Positions 25,121 to 39,080 are shown, numbered from the stretch's first letter. The stretch: DNA of 64,000 bases from Unio delphinus (GCA_029339505.1 JAQISU010000032.1:6022001-6086000); one strand, 5' to 3'. Numbers and translations are program-made. Notes: a model not told the origin generated them from the sequence alone.

Positions 25121-25178
25121 AACAAGTATAAAATAATCAATCATACACGCTCGGTCCAGAAAAATATCACACTGCAAG

Positions 25179-25341
25179 CAGGCCCGCACCTAGGGGGGGG
25201 GGGGACAACCTTGGCACACTTGTCAGGGGCCCGAGCTAGAGAGGGGCCCGCGTTTTAAAATATACGCACATATTTGAAACACGAAAGGGGCCCGAACTCT
25301 GTCAGCTGCCTGGGGCCCAGAATTTCCTAGGTGCGGGCCTG
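25179..25341. mobile_element. 163-bp MITE with perfect 16-bp terminal inverted repeats
   Basis: CAGGCCCGCACCTAGG (25179-25194) is the exact reverse complement of 25326-25341. The body is rich in GGGGCCCG and has a 13-G run. Flanks CTGCAAG and CTGCGAG match at 6 of 7 positions and may be a decayed target duplication. Size, CAGG ends and lack of coding fit a non-autonomous hAT-type element. Confidence 0.8.
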
Positions 25342-25596
25342 CTGCGAGGGTAAGACTAGTGTTCACGAACGATATAAAGAATTGTGTTTTACTGTATTCA
25401 CTTCAGTAGAAACAACAAAGGAACGTTCGGCCGATAGCGAACTTATATCAATTGTTGAATTCGAAAACTATTTTGATGTGTAAACTGTCAGTTATCCATC
25501 CTGACTGTGCATTGGACCGCCATTTTAGGTCCAGTGTTATAAAGTAATGATTCAGTGAAATCAGCAATTAATTACTATCAGCTGCTGCTAAAGTGT

Positions 25597-26518
25597 TAGT
25601 CCGGGTTTGCTTTGACCCTTGTCACCCCATTTTTTAGATCTGGACATTTGTGTTTGGGGTTTAGGGTCAGAGAGCATTCTGTATCGAAAATTTGGAATTT
25701 TGTGTCGGCATGGGGTAGCCACTTACTATGCGGCCTAGCAAACTTGAACGAACTTTCATCAAGATATACCTGCATGAAATTGATAGGAATTTGATTTTTT
25801 TTTCTCAAAACGCGTGAGTATAACATTCGTCATGTCTTCAATTCGCTGACAGACGAGACGAAAGTACGTCGTTGATGAAATTTGACCCGGATCAGACCAT
25901 TTGCATTCGGAGTGACTTACAACTCTCGCAACCTACATGTCAATGACATCAAAAGTCATATAGTCACGTGATATCAACAATAAACAAACTCCAAAGTTGT
26001 TGTACATAGAATTTAGACATATTATACAGAAGTCACTTAATGTTTGTGAATAAATATAATGCACACTTAATTCTCAACATATTTATTCTGAGAACAACGA
26101 CCAAAAACATGTCGGTATCGTATTAGGGTGGAGAAAACATTTTCAAGAGGTACCGAGCACGTGTCTGCGACATTTACAGATTTTCGTTCGTTGTTTACAA
26201 TAAAACTATTTTGCAACGTTTATGCTTTTTCTTCTGTTTTCTATATATAAAAAACTGCGTCATTTTCATTTATATGTTCGATTTGTTTTCCTACAGCAAC
26301 ACTAGAATTGGTATAGTTTTGATATCATGTGACTGTATGACTTCTGATGTCATTGACATTTAGGTTGCGATAGTCTTGTAGTCATGTTACTAGGAATGCA
26401 AATTTCTAAATCCAGGTCAAGTTTAACACTTTAATTTAGCACTCTGACCCTACACCCCAAATAATAATGTCCAAATATAAAAAATGGGGCGACAAGGGTC
26501 AGAGGAAAACTCGGACTA
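25597..26518. mobile_element. Foldback-type element R4 with long inverted arms (922 bp)
   Basis: The left terminus TAGTCCGGGTTT and the right terminus (minus strand) TAGTCCGAGTTT start two inverted arms. The outer ~80 bases and an inner ~110 bases (left about 25865-25985, right about 26318-26430) pair well, sharing GTCAATGACATC and TTGCATTC. The left arm holds an extra ~185 bases, present also in the copy at 21.0 kb, so the right arm probably lost it. Ends begin and finish with TA, consistent with TA target duplication. No transposase was recognised. Confidence 0.75.
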
Positions 26519-26654
26519 CAATTGTCTGGGATTCTGGAGATGTGCCGTAAGAGAAAAGGACCAAACATACATTTGACCCGTATAAGGGAACTTTGGATAT
26601 GAAAAGCATGTTCAAAGTATCTAGATTAGTACTCGGTACTAATTTTGAACCATT

Positions 26655-26742
26655 CAGTGGCGTATCGGCGGGGGGGGGGGGGGGGTAGGGGGCAGAGGTG
26701 GACAAATATCCCCGGGCGCGAGACTAGTGGGAGGAGAGCATA
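26655..26742 (+). mobile_element. Possible hAT-type terminal remnant with poly-G
   Basis: CAGTGGCGTATCGGCG, followed by an 18-G run, resembles an hAT terminus. The partner end was not identified. Confidence 0.3.
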
Positions 26743-27029
26743 ATGGGCAATAAAATAGGTTGTATGTGGGATTTAGGGGCTTCAGAGTTGAGGGGGGGGG
26801 GGCCTAAAAATGAATCTTGTTCCCGAGCTCCAAACACTCTAGATGAGCCTCTGGAACCATTAAAATCTAGCATTCAAACAGACGCAGAAGTCTTAAAAAA
26901 ACACCGTATTATATTAATGTTTTAACATTTTTTTTCATTCGAAGTTACTGAGTGATAAAGTTTCAAAGTTTGAATTTTTGCGTGTGTTTCTTGGTCATAA
27001 ACCTCTGTGAATACAGGCGTGGGATATCC
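26743..27029. other. No gene recognised
   Basis: Short frames only. A 9-G run sits near 26798. Confidence 0.5.
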
Positions 27030-27190
27030 ATCTGAATACCGGACCTCGTCTCTCCTTCAGAGTACAGAACCTGGACTTTTCATCCTAATACAGGATTCTG
27101 GTGTCTTCGTCCTAATAAGGACCTGGTCTCTCTAGCCAAGTACAGGACATGGGCTATTCAACCGAATACAGGATATGCTATCCATCGAAA
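27030..27190. repeat. Diverged ~30-bp tandem repeat
   Basis: About five units of the type AATACAGGACCTGG plus a variable pyrimidine-rich part. Confidence 0.65.
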
Positions 27191-28149
27191 AAATGACATG
27201 TCTAACCATGGGCGGAAAGGTTAAATGATTTAAACTTCTTTGTCAGCGATACGTCTAGTCGATGAGAAGGATTGAATTGCTGTTAACAGACACATAATCT
27301 GTCATCGCTGATGTGGGAGTTGACTGGACATTAAGACCGGTTATTGAGTCGCATAGTATTTTAGTTCACTGGAAACTGAACTCAGTGTGTGACCTAGATC
27401 TGAAATGTGAAAAATGGTTTGCATTCTTCTGTTCTGACTTTAAGTAGTGTCAACATACTGAGGTAAAAACTATTTAGGCTTTTTGTGTCTGCTAGTTCTA
27501 ACGCTATTTGCGACGAAAATTCTGACGATTTTATAAATATTGCAACGATGTGGGCATGTATAAAGGCTAGTTAAACTTTGAAACAGATATTTGTTCTGTT
27601 AATCTCTCTCTTCGTCCATCCATTGTGTCTTTAATGTATATATGCTGGAATAAATGTGTGTACGAATGCATTATATATATATAACACCAATTAAAATTTA
27701 TATTATAATATTATATTATATATATATATATATTCTTGTTATATATGTATATATATATATACATACATACATATGTAGGCTCTAATAAACAGTAACACAG
27801 ACAAAATGAAAATAATATGCTTTGTAAAATCGTAAAAATATTTTATTTTCCTGTGGAAAATTTTCAAAAAAATGATGGAAATAGAACTTACAATGTTAGT
27901 AATCAAATTGAAAAAATAATCCAAGAATAATCCACGAATTAAATTACAAGTTCGAGTCCTGCTGGAACATCCAAGATGGAAGACGCTGACGTATGCTGAC
28001 GTCTGTTTTGTGCTTATCAATATTTCCTTGTAGAATCACAATATTTAACACTCCGGTGTAGGAAATCTAAATAAAAGTTTGATAAACTTTGTCAAAAAAT
28101 TTTGTATGAGCAAATCACTTTTTTTCTCCTTCAGATTTACGAATTAATC
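27191..28149. other. No gene recognised
   Basis: Contains TA-rich tracts at 27672-27770. No gene is supported. Confidence 0.5.
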
Positions 28150-28657
28150 CTTTAAGATCCAAATGAATTGAAGAAAAGTTAACATGAATTCAAAAACTGG
28201 CTACAACAAAAGAAAATGACTTAACGTCACAAAAGCCAAAAACTAGCCATATTTCACTAAAACAAAATCTATATGGTATTCTAATACACAGTTTTTTAAT
28301 ATATAAAAATCCCAAAATTGGAAATCAAGAAAAAGGAGGAGTCACGTGATCGTTTATATCACATACTCCTAACATGACCCTGACGAGAACTAATCATTGT
28401 TACTTTAATAATAAAGCGTTGTTTATTTCTTAATTCACAAGGACCACCTTGAAATTTAACAATCATTTAAAAATAAAAGTAAAGCCTCTTTACGTGGTTT
28501 TCACTTTCAATGAAGGTCAGCATCTAGGTCAAAATTATTTGTTTATCGAAGAACAATTCAGGCCCCAAAAAGACCCCCCCCCCTCATCTCTAGTGAATAA
28601 ATTTACATTACAACAGAATGTAATGAAAAAAAAATAATAATTTAAAACTGCCAAACG

Positions 28658-28665
<8 letters not shown>
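28150..28665 (-). repeat. Interspersed repeat family R1, copy B
   Basis: Reverse-oriented relative of 2640-3130, diverged but colinear. Its 5' end abuts a (TA)n-(GA)n microsatellite pair at 28660-28775, and an 11-base C run is embedded near 28576. Confidence 0.75.
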
Positions 28666-28735
<70 letters not shown>

Positions 28736-28736
28736 C

Positions 28737-28775
<39 letters not shown>
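28660..28775. repeat. (TA)n-(GA)n compound microsatellite
   Basis: TA to about 28734, then GA from 28740. Confidence 0.98.
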
Positions 28776-28778
<3 letters not shown>

Positions 28779-28979
28779 TTATAGACAATATTATATTGAT
28801 GCAATTTTAGTAGTTTTACAAGCTTGACTTAGAAGTACTCAAAAATGGAAGTCGCACCTGATTCATTTGGTGCATACTCAATAACATGTGTTTCGTGAAG
28901 ATGTAGATAAAAACAAATTACGCGGTTCGTATGGTGTTTTCCACACAGAAGCTTGCACCAAGGATAGGTGTGCATGGAA

Positions 28980-29130
28980 AAATTGGTCTGATCATTAGCA
29001 TCCAGAAATTGTAAGTTATTGAATTTTGAATATTATGGTGTTTTCGTAAGTTTACAGTGGGAGTTGAATTAGTACCGAGACTCCTAAAGATCTGTAATGA
29101 GGAATCAAAAAGATTTTGTCTGTACATAGC
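28980..29130 (+). repeat. Interspersed repeat family R3, copy B
   Basis: Diverged relative of 21451-21580 in the same orientation. Confidence 0.45.
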
Positions 29131-29620
29131 CACGAAAGAGTTTGTCTCTCATTCCTTGCACCAGGCATGCATAACCAAATCCACGAGAAAAAAAGACTGT
29201 TTTAATTTACTTAACCATGTACATTTTCGGCATCTAACAGTTTTTAAAAAATATAACATTGGAAAGATGATCTTCTTATAGGGTTATGCATAGTAGTGAT
29301 CTCGTACTTTAAACATACTATTTTATAAGTTGGGCTTAAAGTGTATCGTCCATATTCACCTAGATTGACAGTTATTTAAAGTATTTGCTACGTTCAGATA
29401 TGGTTTTTACAAAATCTTTGCTAAATTGCATATTTATTAATACCGAAATATTTTTAAAGGTACCATAAGATTGGCTTCACCATAGCATCAAGTATTATAA
29501 ATATACCTGTAATCTTTTATCTATTTCTTGATACCTAAATATTCCATATACAACTTTCAACGTATGTGATGTCAAGATAGTATTAGCCTTAGTCCAGCTC
29601 AAGGTCATTGTGAAAACAGA

Positions 29621-29670
<50 letters not shown>

Positions 29671-30744
29671 GCAACGTTTAAATTGGTCTGCTCAATCATA
29701 CCAACACTCATACTAGTAATTTATCAAAAAGCTACTTTTTCGAAAGACAGTAACGTTTGGCTCTGCTAGATTAATGTCTGAGTACAAAATTAATCATTGG
29801 GATTAATTTGTTTAATAATTACACAGTTTTAGCACAATTAGTAACGTCATATGCATAATATAAACTAAAGATCTATGGTATATTCTCTATGATGAAAATA
29901 CTTAGTTCGCAACTTTTAAAATAAATCAAAACAATATCCCCCTCCCCAACATAAATGGAGCTTGGAATATATCATTGTCTTGCTCCAGCATTACGATTCA
30001 AATATCTAGTTAGTCCATTTGATGTTCTTACACAGGTTTTCAAACAAGAATACATATTTTTTAACCTTTAAATATTTCTATCATTTCCTTTCTTTACAGG
30101 AGAAAACCAAAGTTTGTTTATGATATACATGTTAAAATATTAAAAAGGGCTTGCCAAGTACTGTTAATTTGTTGCGTTGGTGGCAGGAACATTACGTTGA
30201 CTAATGATTTTTCTTTCTTCTGATTAAGTTGAAACTTATTTGATGTTTCCATCAAATCGCTTAATAATGTTGTTGCAACATTTCCTTTCCGTCATATAAA
30301 ATGCAATATGCAAAGCTATCATGATAATTTCATAAAGTTGGAAGTCAACAATGTCTGCCCGCAATTGGTTATCCACGTTAATAAGAAGAAATAAATTTGT
30401 TTGTAATTCTTTTTCTTGCTTGCTCATAAGATGGTTATGTAGATTGTTCAGTTAACCATATTTTTAAACTGGCCTATTTTGTTTTATGTTAATTCTCTTT
30501 AACGTGTTCCCACACTTGATTAATGTGCATGTAAGCAGAAGAACACGAATGATCTGATTAATGAAAACTTAAATTACCTCTCTAAAATATGTTCAATTTA
30601 TTGCATCTGGTTTCGTGCCATATTGTTATACACTTCAATTATTTTGTGTTCAGCGCAATGCATGTACATCAAGAAATTAAGATTTGTTACAGAGGCGGAA
30701 TGGTATTTTGATTTATATATCTATGAGTGATCTAAGGTTTTTGT
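29131..30744. other. No gene recognised
   Basis: Includes (TA)n at 29621-29668. AT-rich with no supported coding. Confidence 0.5.
29621..29668. repeat. (TA)n microsatellite
   Basis: Pure TA run. Confidence 0.97.
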
Positions 30745-30965
30745 TATCTTGTTAGGTATGACGTCAGTTTTCAGCACATGCTAAAGCTATGCTTGGCGGC
30801 CATGCTATTTGGTTCAGGAGGAACCTGGGAAGACACAACGTCTCAGGCTCTCTCACATATCAACGTAGGTCTTGGCAAGACTCACGCGGACAGAAGTTAA
30901 ATATTTGAGTGATCGGTACAATAACACTCGTCCACTTGGGGCTCTGAGAGTCTTCAAACGACTTG
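30745..30965 (-). mobile_element. SINE-A copy 5, strongly diverged
   Basis: On the minus strand the order CCAAGTGGACGAGTG, TGTCCGCGTGAG, TATGTGAGAGAGC, CCTGAACC and GGCCGCCAAGCATAGC follows the family layout with many changes. Confidence 0.6.
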
Positions 30966-31316
30966 ATAGTAGTTTTCTATATAGAAATATGTGTGGTCCA
31001 CAAAAATTAGAGAAAGAGTACTTTGTTAATGACAAGAAATATATTTATAAATTTAAGTTATATTTTAATGAATTTCTGTGCATTTTTTTTATTGATTTAA
31101 ATAATAAATTATTTGCAAGTGGCCCATCACTCTCAGCTACTAAATAATATGCAGTGACATTTTTAATAATGTGTATGAGGACTTGAACCATGCTGACATT
31201 TTTTGTAATTGTGTAAACTTGATAGAAAGTGCATTAATTGGTAAATAATTTATTGGATTTCTCAAAATTTGCTCATTTTTTTTAATCACGTGTACTGCTT
31301 ATTATTGTCGACTACG
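30966..31316. other. No gene recognised
   Basis: AT-rich spacer. Confidence 0.5.
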
Positions 31317-31349
<33 letters not shown>

Positions 31350-31351
31350 CA

Positions 31352-31416
<65 letters not shown>

Positions 31417-31429
31417 GTGTGTGTGTGTT
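31317..31429. repeat. (CA)n-(TA)n-(TG)n compound microsatellite
   Basis: CA to 31351, TA 31355-31414, TG to 31429. The CA and TG blocks face each other as an inverted pair around the TA core. Confidence 0.97.
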
Positions 31430-33232
31430 ATACTCAATATTCACGTTAATAATACAGATGCAAGTTAAAATGTGAGCATTATTATATATACAATGGCTAA
31501 AGGAGTTTTTAACTAATTATTTTCCTGAACGTCTATGCTTATCATTAAATTCAGTTAGCCTGTCAAACACTGGATTAGCTTTCACGAAAGAAGAAACATG
31601 TATCGACAAATCCTAAAGGAATTTCGTTGCCTGTCAATATGCTACCACTCAATCATGCAGGCAGAGCAAAAACAGGACATGTCCTGTCAATAACCTTACC
31701 CTGTCACTGGCGAAGATTTATAACCATCAGGAACATTTTTTAAAAAAACCAGGAGAAACAAACAAAACAAATATCAAATTGGATACTGCTGATTTCCCTT
31801 CACGACTCCACGTAGGACGTTTAAAATAAAAAAAATTATATTTCAATAATATACAATATATATTTTGATGATTCTATATCTGACTTCTTTTTAGCAACAG
31901 AAAACATTGCTGCTACTACTATTATACATCAAACACCCCTAACACCGTTGCCGATTTCTACTACGGTGTACGCAAAGGGTCAAAACTATGGTGATGTTGC
32001 AAATGTATCCAAATATCGTTGCACTGCTAAATTTGTTGGTACAATTGTAATATTTGCCTTTACAACGATACTTTTTAACACTGGTGTTGTTGCAACGATT
32101 AATGTCATCACTACAACGGTACTATTTCTCAACAACCATTGTAACTGTAGAATATAATTAACATCAAATTAATGACTCATCAATGATATAATTTTTGCAA
32201 TTATAAATATGAAAAAAGATATATAACAAATACCTTACCACTTGCAATGGCAGGTGAATGTCAGCAGTAAATAAATAAAGTTAAAACAATTATAAATACA
32301 GTTACGAAGAAAGATTTTGTTTTTCTTTCTTTAGAAAAAAAATTCACATCGGTAAGTTGCAATGGCAGAAAATACGGTAGCTATATAAGTCAGCATCGAA
32401 ATGATAACTTGCTTCTGTCTAAACGATATTCAAATGATATTTCAGATGGTATCCATGACTTTGACACTTTGCGTACAATATATACTGTTATAACCACAAG
32501 TTCCATTAATGTAACGCTAGAGGTGATGCAGGAACTATAGTAGATTCCCCTTTCCAACCCCCTAATAAGATTACCATTTAAATTATCGTCAGATTTCGTT
32601 AACGGCAAGAGTAAGATTTATCAAATTCTTGTTATAAAGGGAGATTATTTGAGATTTTTATAAACGTCTAGTGAATATGGATGGTTTGAATTCATTCCGT
32701 TTGCCATTTCAAGGTTTTGCCATTCGCACCGAAAGTTTTGTTCAGATCAAAAATGTATCCTCTTTTTTCATTTGAATTGGAGAAACAAATATTGCTTTTC
32801 TTCTGTGTTTGACAATTTTATTTATAACTCTTCAATTTCTCTGTTTTTTTTCTTTTCTACTAGAAAGAAAAATGTGCTTTACATATAAGTTTAGAAAGCA
32901 CATTTGACCAAGGAATAAATTTTTGTAAAAACCTGACAAAATATCTTGAAATCGACCGGTTAGTCTGGGTTACTGGAATAAGTGATAGGCTGGATCCAAA
33001 CAGGTAATATATCAAACGAGTCTCGACGAGTTTTGGATACCGGCCAGGTTACGATGCTGGTCATGCGAGATAGCATACTCGGTATTTTATGTAGGTCAGG
33101 TGTGTTTCCATAATTCAGCTTTCTAGCACATCTCATTAAACACGATAGATAGCATTTTCTGAAAATATCGCAGTTAAACAGAGACGATGAAATTACAATA
33201 CCGAATGTAATCAGTTTGACCAATAGTTAAAA
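31430..33232. other. No gene recognised
   Basis: AT-rich DNA. Short frames show no motifs. Confidence 0.5.
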
Positions 33233-33429
33233 AAGATGTTTGTATAGAAACATGAAAACATGGTCATCACCACAGGGGCTCGTATCGTTGATTGCTAATT
33301 AACTGTCGTACATGTACTATAAAATAATTACAAGGGAGGACACTTCTCTCCTTTCTAGCGCGACCTATTTAAGATCAAACGCTGATATTTCAAGCTACTA
33401 TCACCTCGGACAATTAATATTAACCTCTC

Positions 33430-33431
<2 letters not shown>
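33233..33431 (+). repeat. CT-tailed repeat family R2, copy A
   Basis: Matches the reverse complement of 39279-39455 at high identity, including GTCGTACATGTACTAT and AATTACAAGGGAGGACACTT. Its 3' end runs straight into a (CT)n tract, as does the partner's. Confidence 0.85.

Positions 33432-33497
<66 letters not shown>
33432..33497. repeat. (CT)n microsatellite, tail of R2 copy A
   Basis: Pure CT run. Confidence 0.98.
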
Positions 33498-33501
<4 letters not shown>

Positions 33502-34149
33502 CAGAATAATGCTCTAATGTAACTTTGTTATAATCTGGAGTGTTTTCGTCAATGTAAACTTTTCAAACATCAGTTATATTTGCTTCCATCGGTCAAACAC
33601 GGACAACAAAGTGTGAAAGCTCGAGTCCTTGAGTATTTGAACTACTAATAGGGTTTGATAATTAAAACAAATCAAGGTGTGTGCGACAAACATTTGAACA
33701 CTTATGAAAGAGGTGTCGAGTTGGTTACATAAGCTGACAATTTGCGTCAATGAACCGATAACACGGTATCTTAATAGTCAGTTTATTTCCGTTGTAATCG
33801 TGACTAGGTGGCAAATTAATGAAATGCGGACACACAGATACCCACGTCTCAACGAAGACGATACTAAATTGCCAGGTAGCTGCGAAAGCGGAAAGTATTT
33901 CCCTTGTTTATTGTTTTGTTTTCTATAATTCACCGATTTAAATGTTTTTATGTCACTGAGGAGTATGATAGCTGGGAATGCTATCAGTTACTTTAATGAT
34001 AGTATAATACATTCAGATAAATCCACCACCACCACCACCTTTGTGCATCAAATTACTAACATTTGATGAAAGACTAGGGATAATCCATTCAAGGACTAAC
34101 ACTTCCGTTTCAGAAGTAGGGACGCCATTTGAATTTTTCATGGGGGGTG
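33498..34149. other. No gene recognised
   Basis: A short (CCA)n run lies near 34023-34037. Otherwise unremarkable. Confidence 0.5.
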
Positions 34150-34397
34150 CGGGTCCCGAGTGGCCGAGTGGTCTAAAGCACTCTCCGTTACTGATCACTG
34201 CCATTTCACCCCTGTCTGCGTGGCTTCGAGTCTCAGACTGGGTCAATGTGGGTATGAAAGAAAGCTTGCTAGTAGCTTCTCGTGGGTCGGTGCTTCTTTC
34301 CGGTTTTTTCCCCTATTCTACCTCACCAGCAATACTGGCCACCATGTATAGCCTATCTTGTGCTGAAAAATGGCTTTAAACCATACAATAACATTAA
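34150..34397 (+). mobile_element. SINE-A copy 6, full-length, best-preserved tRNA head
   Basis: Head CCGAGTGGCCGAGTGGTCTAAAGC is a strong class II tRNA (Leu/Ser-type) A-box region in its TGGCCGAGTGGTCTAA core. The B-box reads GCTTCGAGTCTC. The body and 3' end AAAATGGCTTTAAACC are typical of the family. Confidence 0.93.
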
Positions 34398-36694
34398 AGC
34401 ACAATGCATGGGAACAAACGATACAGCCCAATCTTCCTTTTGAGCTGAGAAGTCAATATTGTCCTCAAAGCAACAGACGTGTAACTGAGGAGGCGACTGA
34501 CTTTAAAACACCACTTCATAGAATTCTTTCTGTATCATCTCCATAACTTTCATGCATAATTGAAATGAAATCCTCTCAAGAAACCTTTAAAGTCTTTCTG
34601 CCGATAGCAAATTCTGAGAATTCCGTACATGTGTTTCATTGGATCTTTATTCACCGTTAAATGGCGTGTGAAATGCCCTTCCCCATTAAAAGCCGCAACA
34701 TTTAAAAAAAAAATCTTCCTTTCAATGGTATTTTATGCGCACATGTGTTTGGGAACATGTCTTGGACGTTCATAAGATTTTAATTGATCAAAATTTTGCA
34801 TATATTTCATGTGGGAACAAAGAAGAATAAAACTCATATATGTCATAATATATTTCATACACATATCCGTCCTGGCCTTTTTTCTATCAGCCTGTTTTAC
34901 CAATAATCAGCGGAGATATTGTTAATGGACAATATATGATTACGCTTGCACCAATCCATTCACAACAGACTTGCTGGCTCTCTAGGTAGAGTTGCATGTT
35001 TTTTTTCTTTTTCTTAGATTGAGATTGAGTGAGGATATGCAAGTACATGAGAGCAAAAGGTAAGTGAAAGTCATGGATGACAAATTAATAATGTGGGCAG
35101 ATGTAGAAATAAAGGTATACTAAAATTTGATCTGGGGGTATCAGTACATGTCTAAGACTTCTTAGAGACTACCCGCTATAACCAAAAGAATTAATTTTCA
35201 CAAGGAGGTGATTTTTATCACTATAGCTAAAGAATTTATTGTTTAACACAAAAGTACACACCCTCTGTATTCATTTTACTGTGCTCTTTGAAACAAAGAT
35301 ATATAAGTTATTATTTTCATACGTGGATGCTACGTATTTAACAGGGACATGAACAGAGATAAATGTGGTCATGTGATTAGACCATGAATCTTGGTTAAAA
35401 TTTTACATTTATTTAAATACTACTCTGAGACAAACTGCAAGCAAGATTTCGAAACTAAATTCTTCAATCTCGTAAACAATTTTGTGTTTGATAAACAAAT
35501 GGAAAAATCTGATCTAGAGACTTTGAGTAAAAATATGTGCCGATGAAAGTAAACTACATTAGAATTAAGCAAATTGCCAATCCATAAATTAAATCAGTTG
35601 TCGATGATTTATAGAAATGTATTATATAATAATGTCGAAATAGATAACTTTGATGAATACATGAAATAGATCATTTAGTTTACGATACAAAGTACTATGC
35701 AACCAATAACATTTCATTATATACAAATTAATCTACTAAGAAAAATGAGCCAGAATTTTACCATTAAATCGTAAGATTAGGAAAACGAGACTGTCGTTTC
35801 TAATTCCGTATTATCATACTCTCAAACGAGACTGGAAATACGTTTTTCTCGAGGTTTTGAGAATAACTATGCCGTAGCTTCACTTGACACTCATTTGTAT
35901 GGACTCGGATCACAAGCAATTGTCCTATAGAGTCTCTACATTTGTTTATCAGTACTGAACTTCCCATTGTGTGCCAATCAACGCAAATCATATGCTAATC
36001 TTAAATACCTTCAAAGATATGACTTCACGGTGAAGTTCTTGTCATAGGTCCACCGTCATTTATTTGATAGGCTGGACTGTATACACAAACCAATGTTCAA
36101 TGAGACATATATTTCACTTCCTGATAATCACCAAGGCATTAGTACTCACTGTGCACTGTCGCAGAAGCACACACAGACAACCACAGCATAAGCTCATATT
36201 CTAAAGAATAAACAATTATTTTAAAATCCATACCAAGAATGTCTTAATATATCTCTTGTATCGCCACCGAAATAAGACAGACAAAAATACTCGAAAACTA
36301 GACTGGGACTACATTTGCTGGTACTGAACCTTAACTAATAAGTGTAATCTGATTCCAAATAGATGAGTACTTTTTTCTGTAACAAATCGGTAATATCAAG
36401 TTTGTTAAATTTGTTACATTTCGCGGTAAATAAGAATCAAAATAATACTGTCATTCCAAAGTCAGGTCCCCATCGAAGCCTCTCACAATAGCACACCAGA
36501 AACAGTTATCAACCGGGCAACGAATAGAAAATTTTTCAATTATTCATCTGTTGAAATCTTTCGTGATGCAAAATTTGACTTTAGCTATAAATCATATCCA
36601 AAATTCGGTTTAAGACTTCAGATGAAGTTCGGTTGAATAAGGTTGAACTGTTAATTCCTTCTTTTGCAGTAATGTTTAGAGATATTTTTTTCTT
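34398..36694. other. No gene recognised
   Basis: More than 2 kb of AT-rich DNA without motif-bearing frames or recognised repeats. Confidence 0.5.
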
Positions 36695-36740
36695 CAGCGG
36701 CGCCAGCATTATTATTTTCACGGGGGGGGGGGGGGACTTG
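36695..36740 (+). mobile_element. Possible hAT-type terminal remnant
   Basis: CAGCGGCGCCAGCATT is followed shortly by a 14-G run, similar to the remnant near 26655. Confidence 0.25.
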
Positions 36741-37476
36741 TAGCGGTTTTAAGTTTTACGGAAAAGACTCCAATAAAGTTTAGACTTGAAATCGGCTAGA
36801 GGGTATGTGCAGGAGCCCTTGATACATTTTTAGCTGAAATTTCATAGGTAACAAATTGTCATTATCATATGAATTCGATCTATATTGTTTGAACACGTTT
36901 TATTGTATCATCAGAATATTCGCATCTCGTGATCCAGATTTCCTGATGCTGATAACTTCGTGTGATCTAGCAATCAGGATCGCATTGCTGTGATAATAGT
37001 ATATACCGCTCAAAATAAGACGGGTAAATACCTGTTCAAGGACTAAATATATGTATTGTTTATGCATGACGTTTGCAGGATTGTCAGAAAGTGGATGGTG
37101 TGAGATCCCCGTTCCTTTAAGTGTTTTGGTTAACGTTATCTAAAAGATGATCGAACACGGTGTTATTGCCCGAAATGAGCAAACAATTAAATGAAATATA
37201 AAATTGATATATGAAATGGAATAAGAGAGATCTTAGAAGAAATATTGAATAGAACAAAAACAGTCCTGTATGTAAAATAAAACAATATAAATTAAATAAA
37301 CAACAAAATGAACATGACATTTGAATGATTCAATTCTCTTAGAGATAAAGTTACAAAATGTATTCAAATTTCAATGGTCGGTTACACCAATACAATACAT
37401 TTGCTTATATAATCGAGTCACTGATGAAACTAAAATTGCCGGCATGTCATCATAGCATGGATGGTGCCGTATGTCT

Positions 37477-37481
<5 letters not shown>
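36741..37481. other. No gene recognised
   Basis: AT-rich spacer. Confidence 0.5.

Positions 37482-37559
<78 letters not shown>
37482..37559. repeat. (CT)n microsatellite
   Basis: Pure CT run of about 39 units. Confidence 0.98.
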
Positions 37560-37562
<3 letters not shown>

Positions 37563-38330
37563 TGTTCTGCATTATTGGGAATCGCCCTTACTATGCACCT
37601 AAATATCTTTCTTTTCGTGTCCTCAACTTTTCAACACACTTTTTTTCTTCGACAATCTAACAAGAAATAATTGTTATTTCCCATAGCTAAATTCTGGCGT
37701 TCTTCAGAAACTTAGACTGACTGATTGCGCGAGGGAGATTACTTTATCTTAGCCAGAGAGTATTAACTTTCACTAACCGCCAAAATGTTAACACTCCCAT
37801 CAAAGTCAGAATAATTCTCTCTAGTTCGCTTAATTGATAACTATTCTGGAAAATATAATTTTATGACATCTGTTTCTAATGGCGTAATATTTCCCTAAAT
37901 TCTTGCTTTGGTTTGTCTTAGCTTTGTCATTTCCCACTACATGACCTTACTTTTACATATATGTCTCATCGCTTTCGATCGGGTTCTAATTAAAATTTAA
38001 CTATGCCTTCAGACAAGAGAGGTTAGCCATCATAAGCTTCAAAGATATTGCTGGCCTTGACCATTCATCACTCGAAATGGATACATGTCACTCTGACCAC
38101 GACTGAATGTACTGCGCCATAGAACTGGTGTCATTGACAATGAGATTAGTGAAAACGAGCAACGTTTTCAGGCTCGGTTCGGTCATAAAACTGATATTTG
38201 CGCATATTAAAATGAACTTCGATTTGAGATGCAAAATGCAGTTTTTATCAGAAAGGTTGATCTGTTAGGCAATTTCTTTTCTCTTTTAGTTACGTTTAGG
38301 ATATGTTATTAAATTTTCTTCAAATTGCTT
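37560..38330. other. No gene recognised
   Basis: AT-rich spacer. Confidence 0.5.

Positions 38331-39026
<696 letters not shown>

Positions 39027-39076
<50 letters not shown>
39027..39076. repeat. (TG)n microsatellite
   Basis: Near-pure TG run. Confidence 0.97.

Positions 39077-39080
<4 letters not shown>

Noticed and set aside
34150..34240. Functional tRNA-Ser/Leu
   Set aside because: The head is well kept but the arms do not close and the body belongs to the SINE-A family present ten times.
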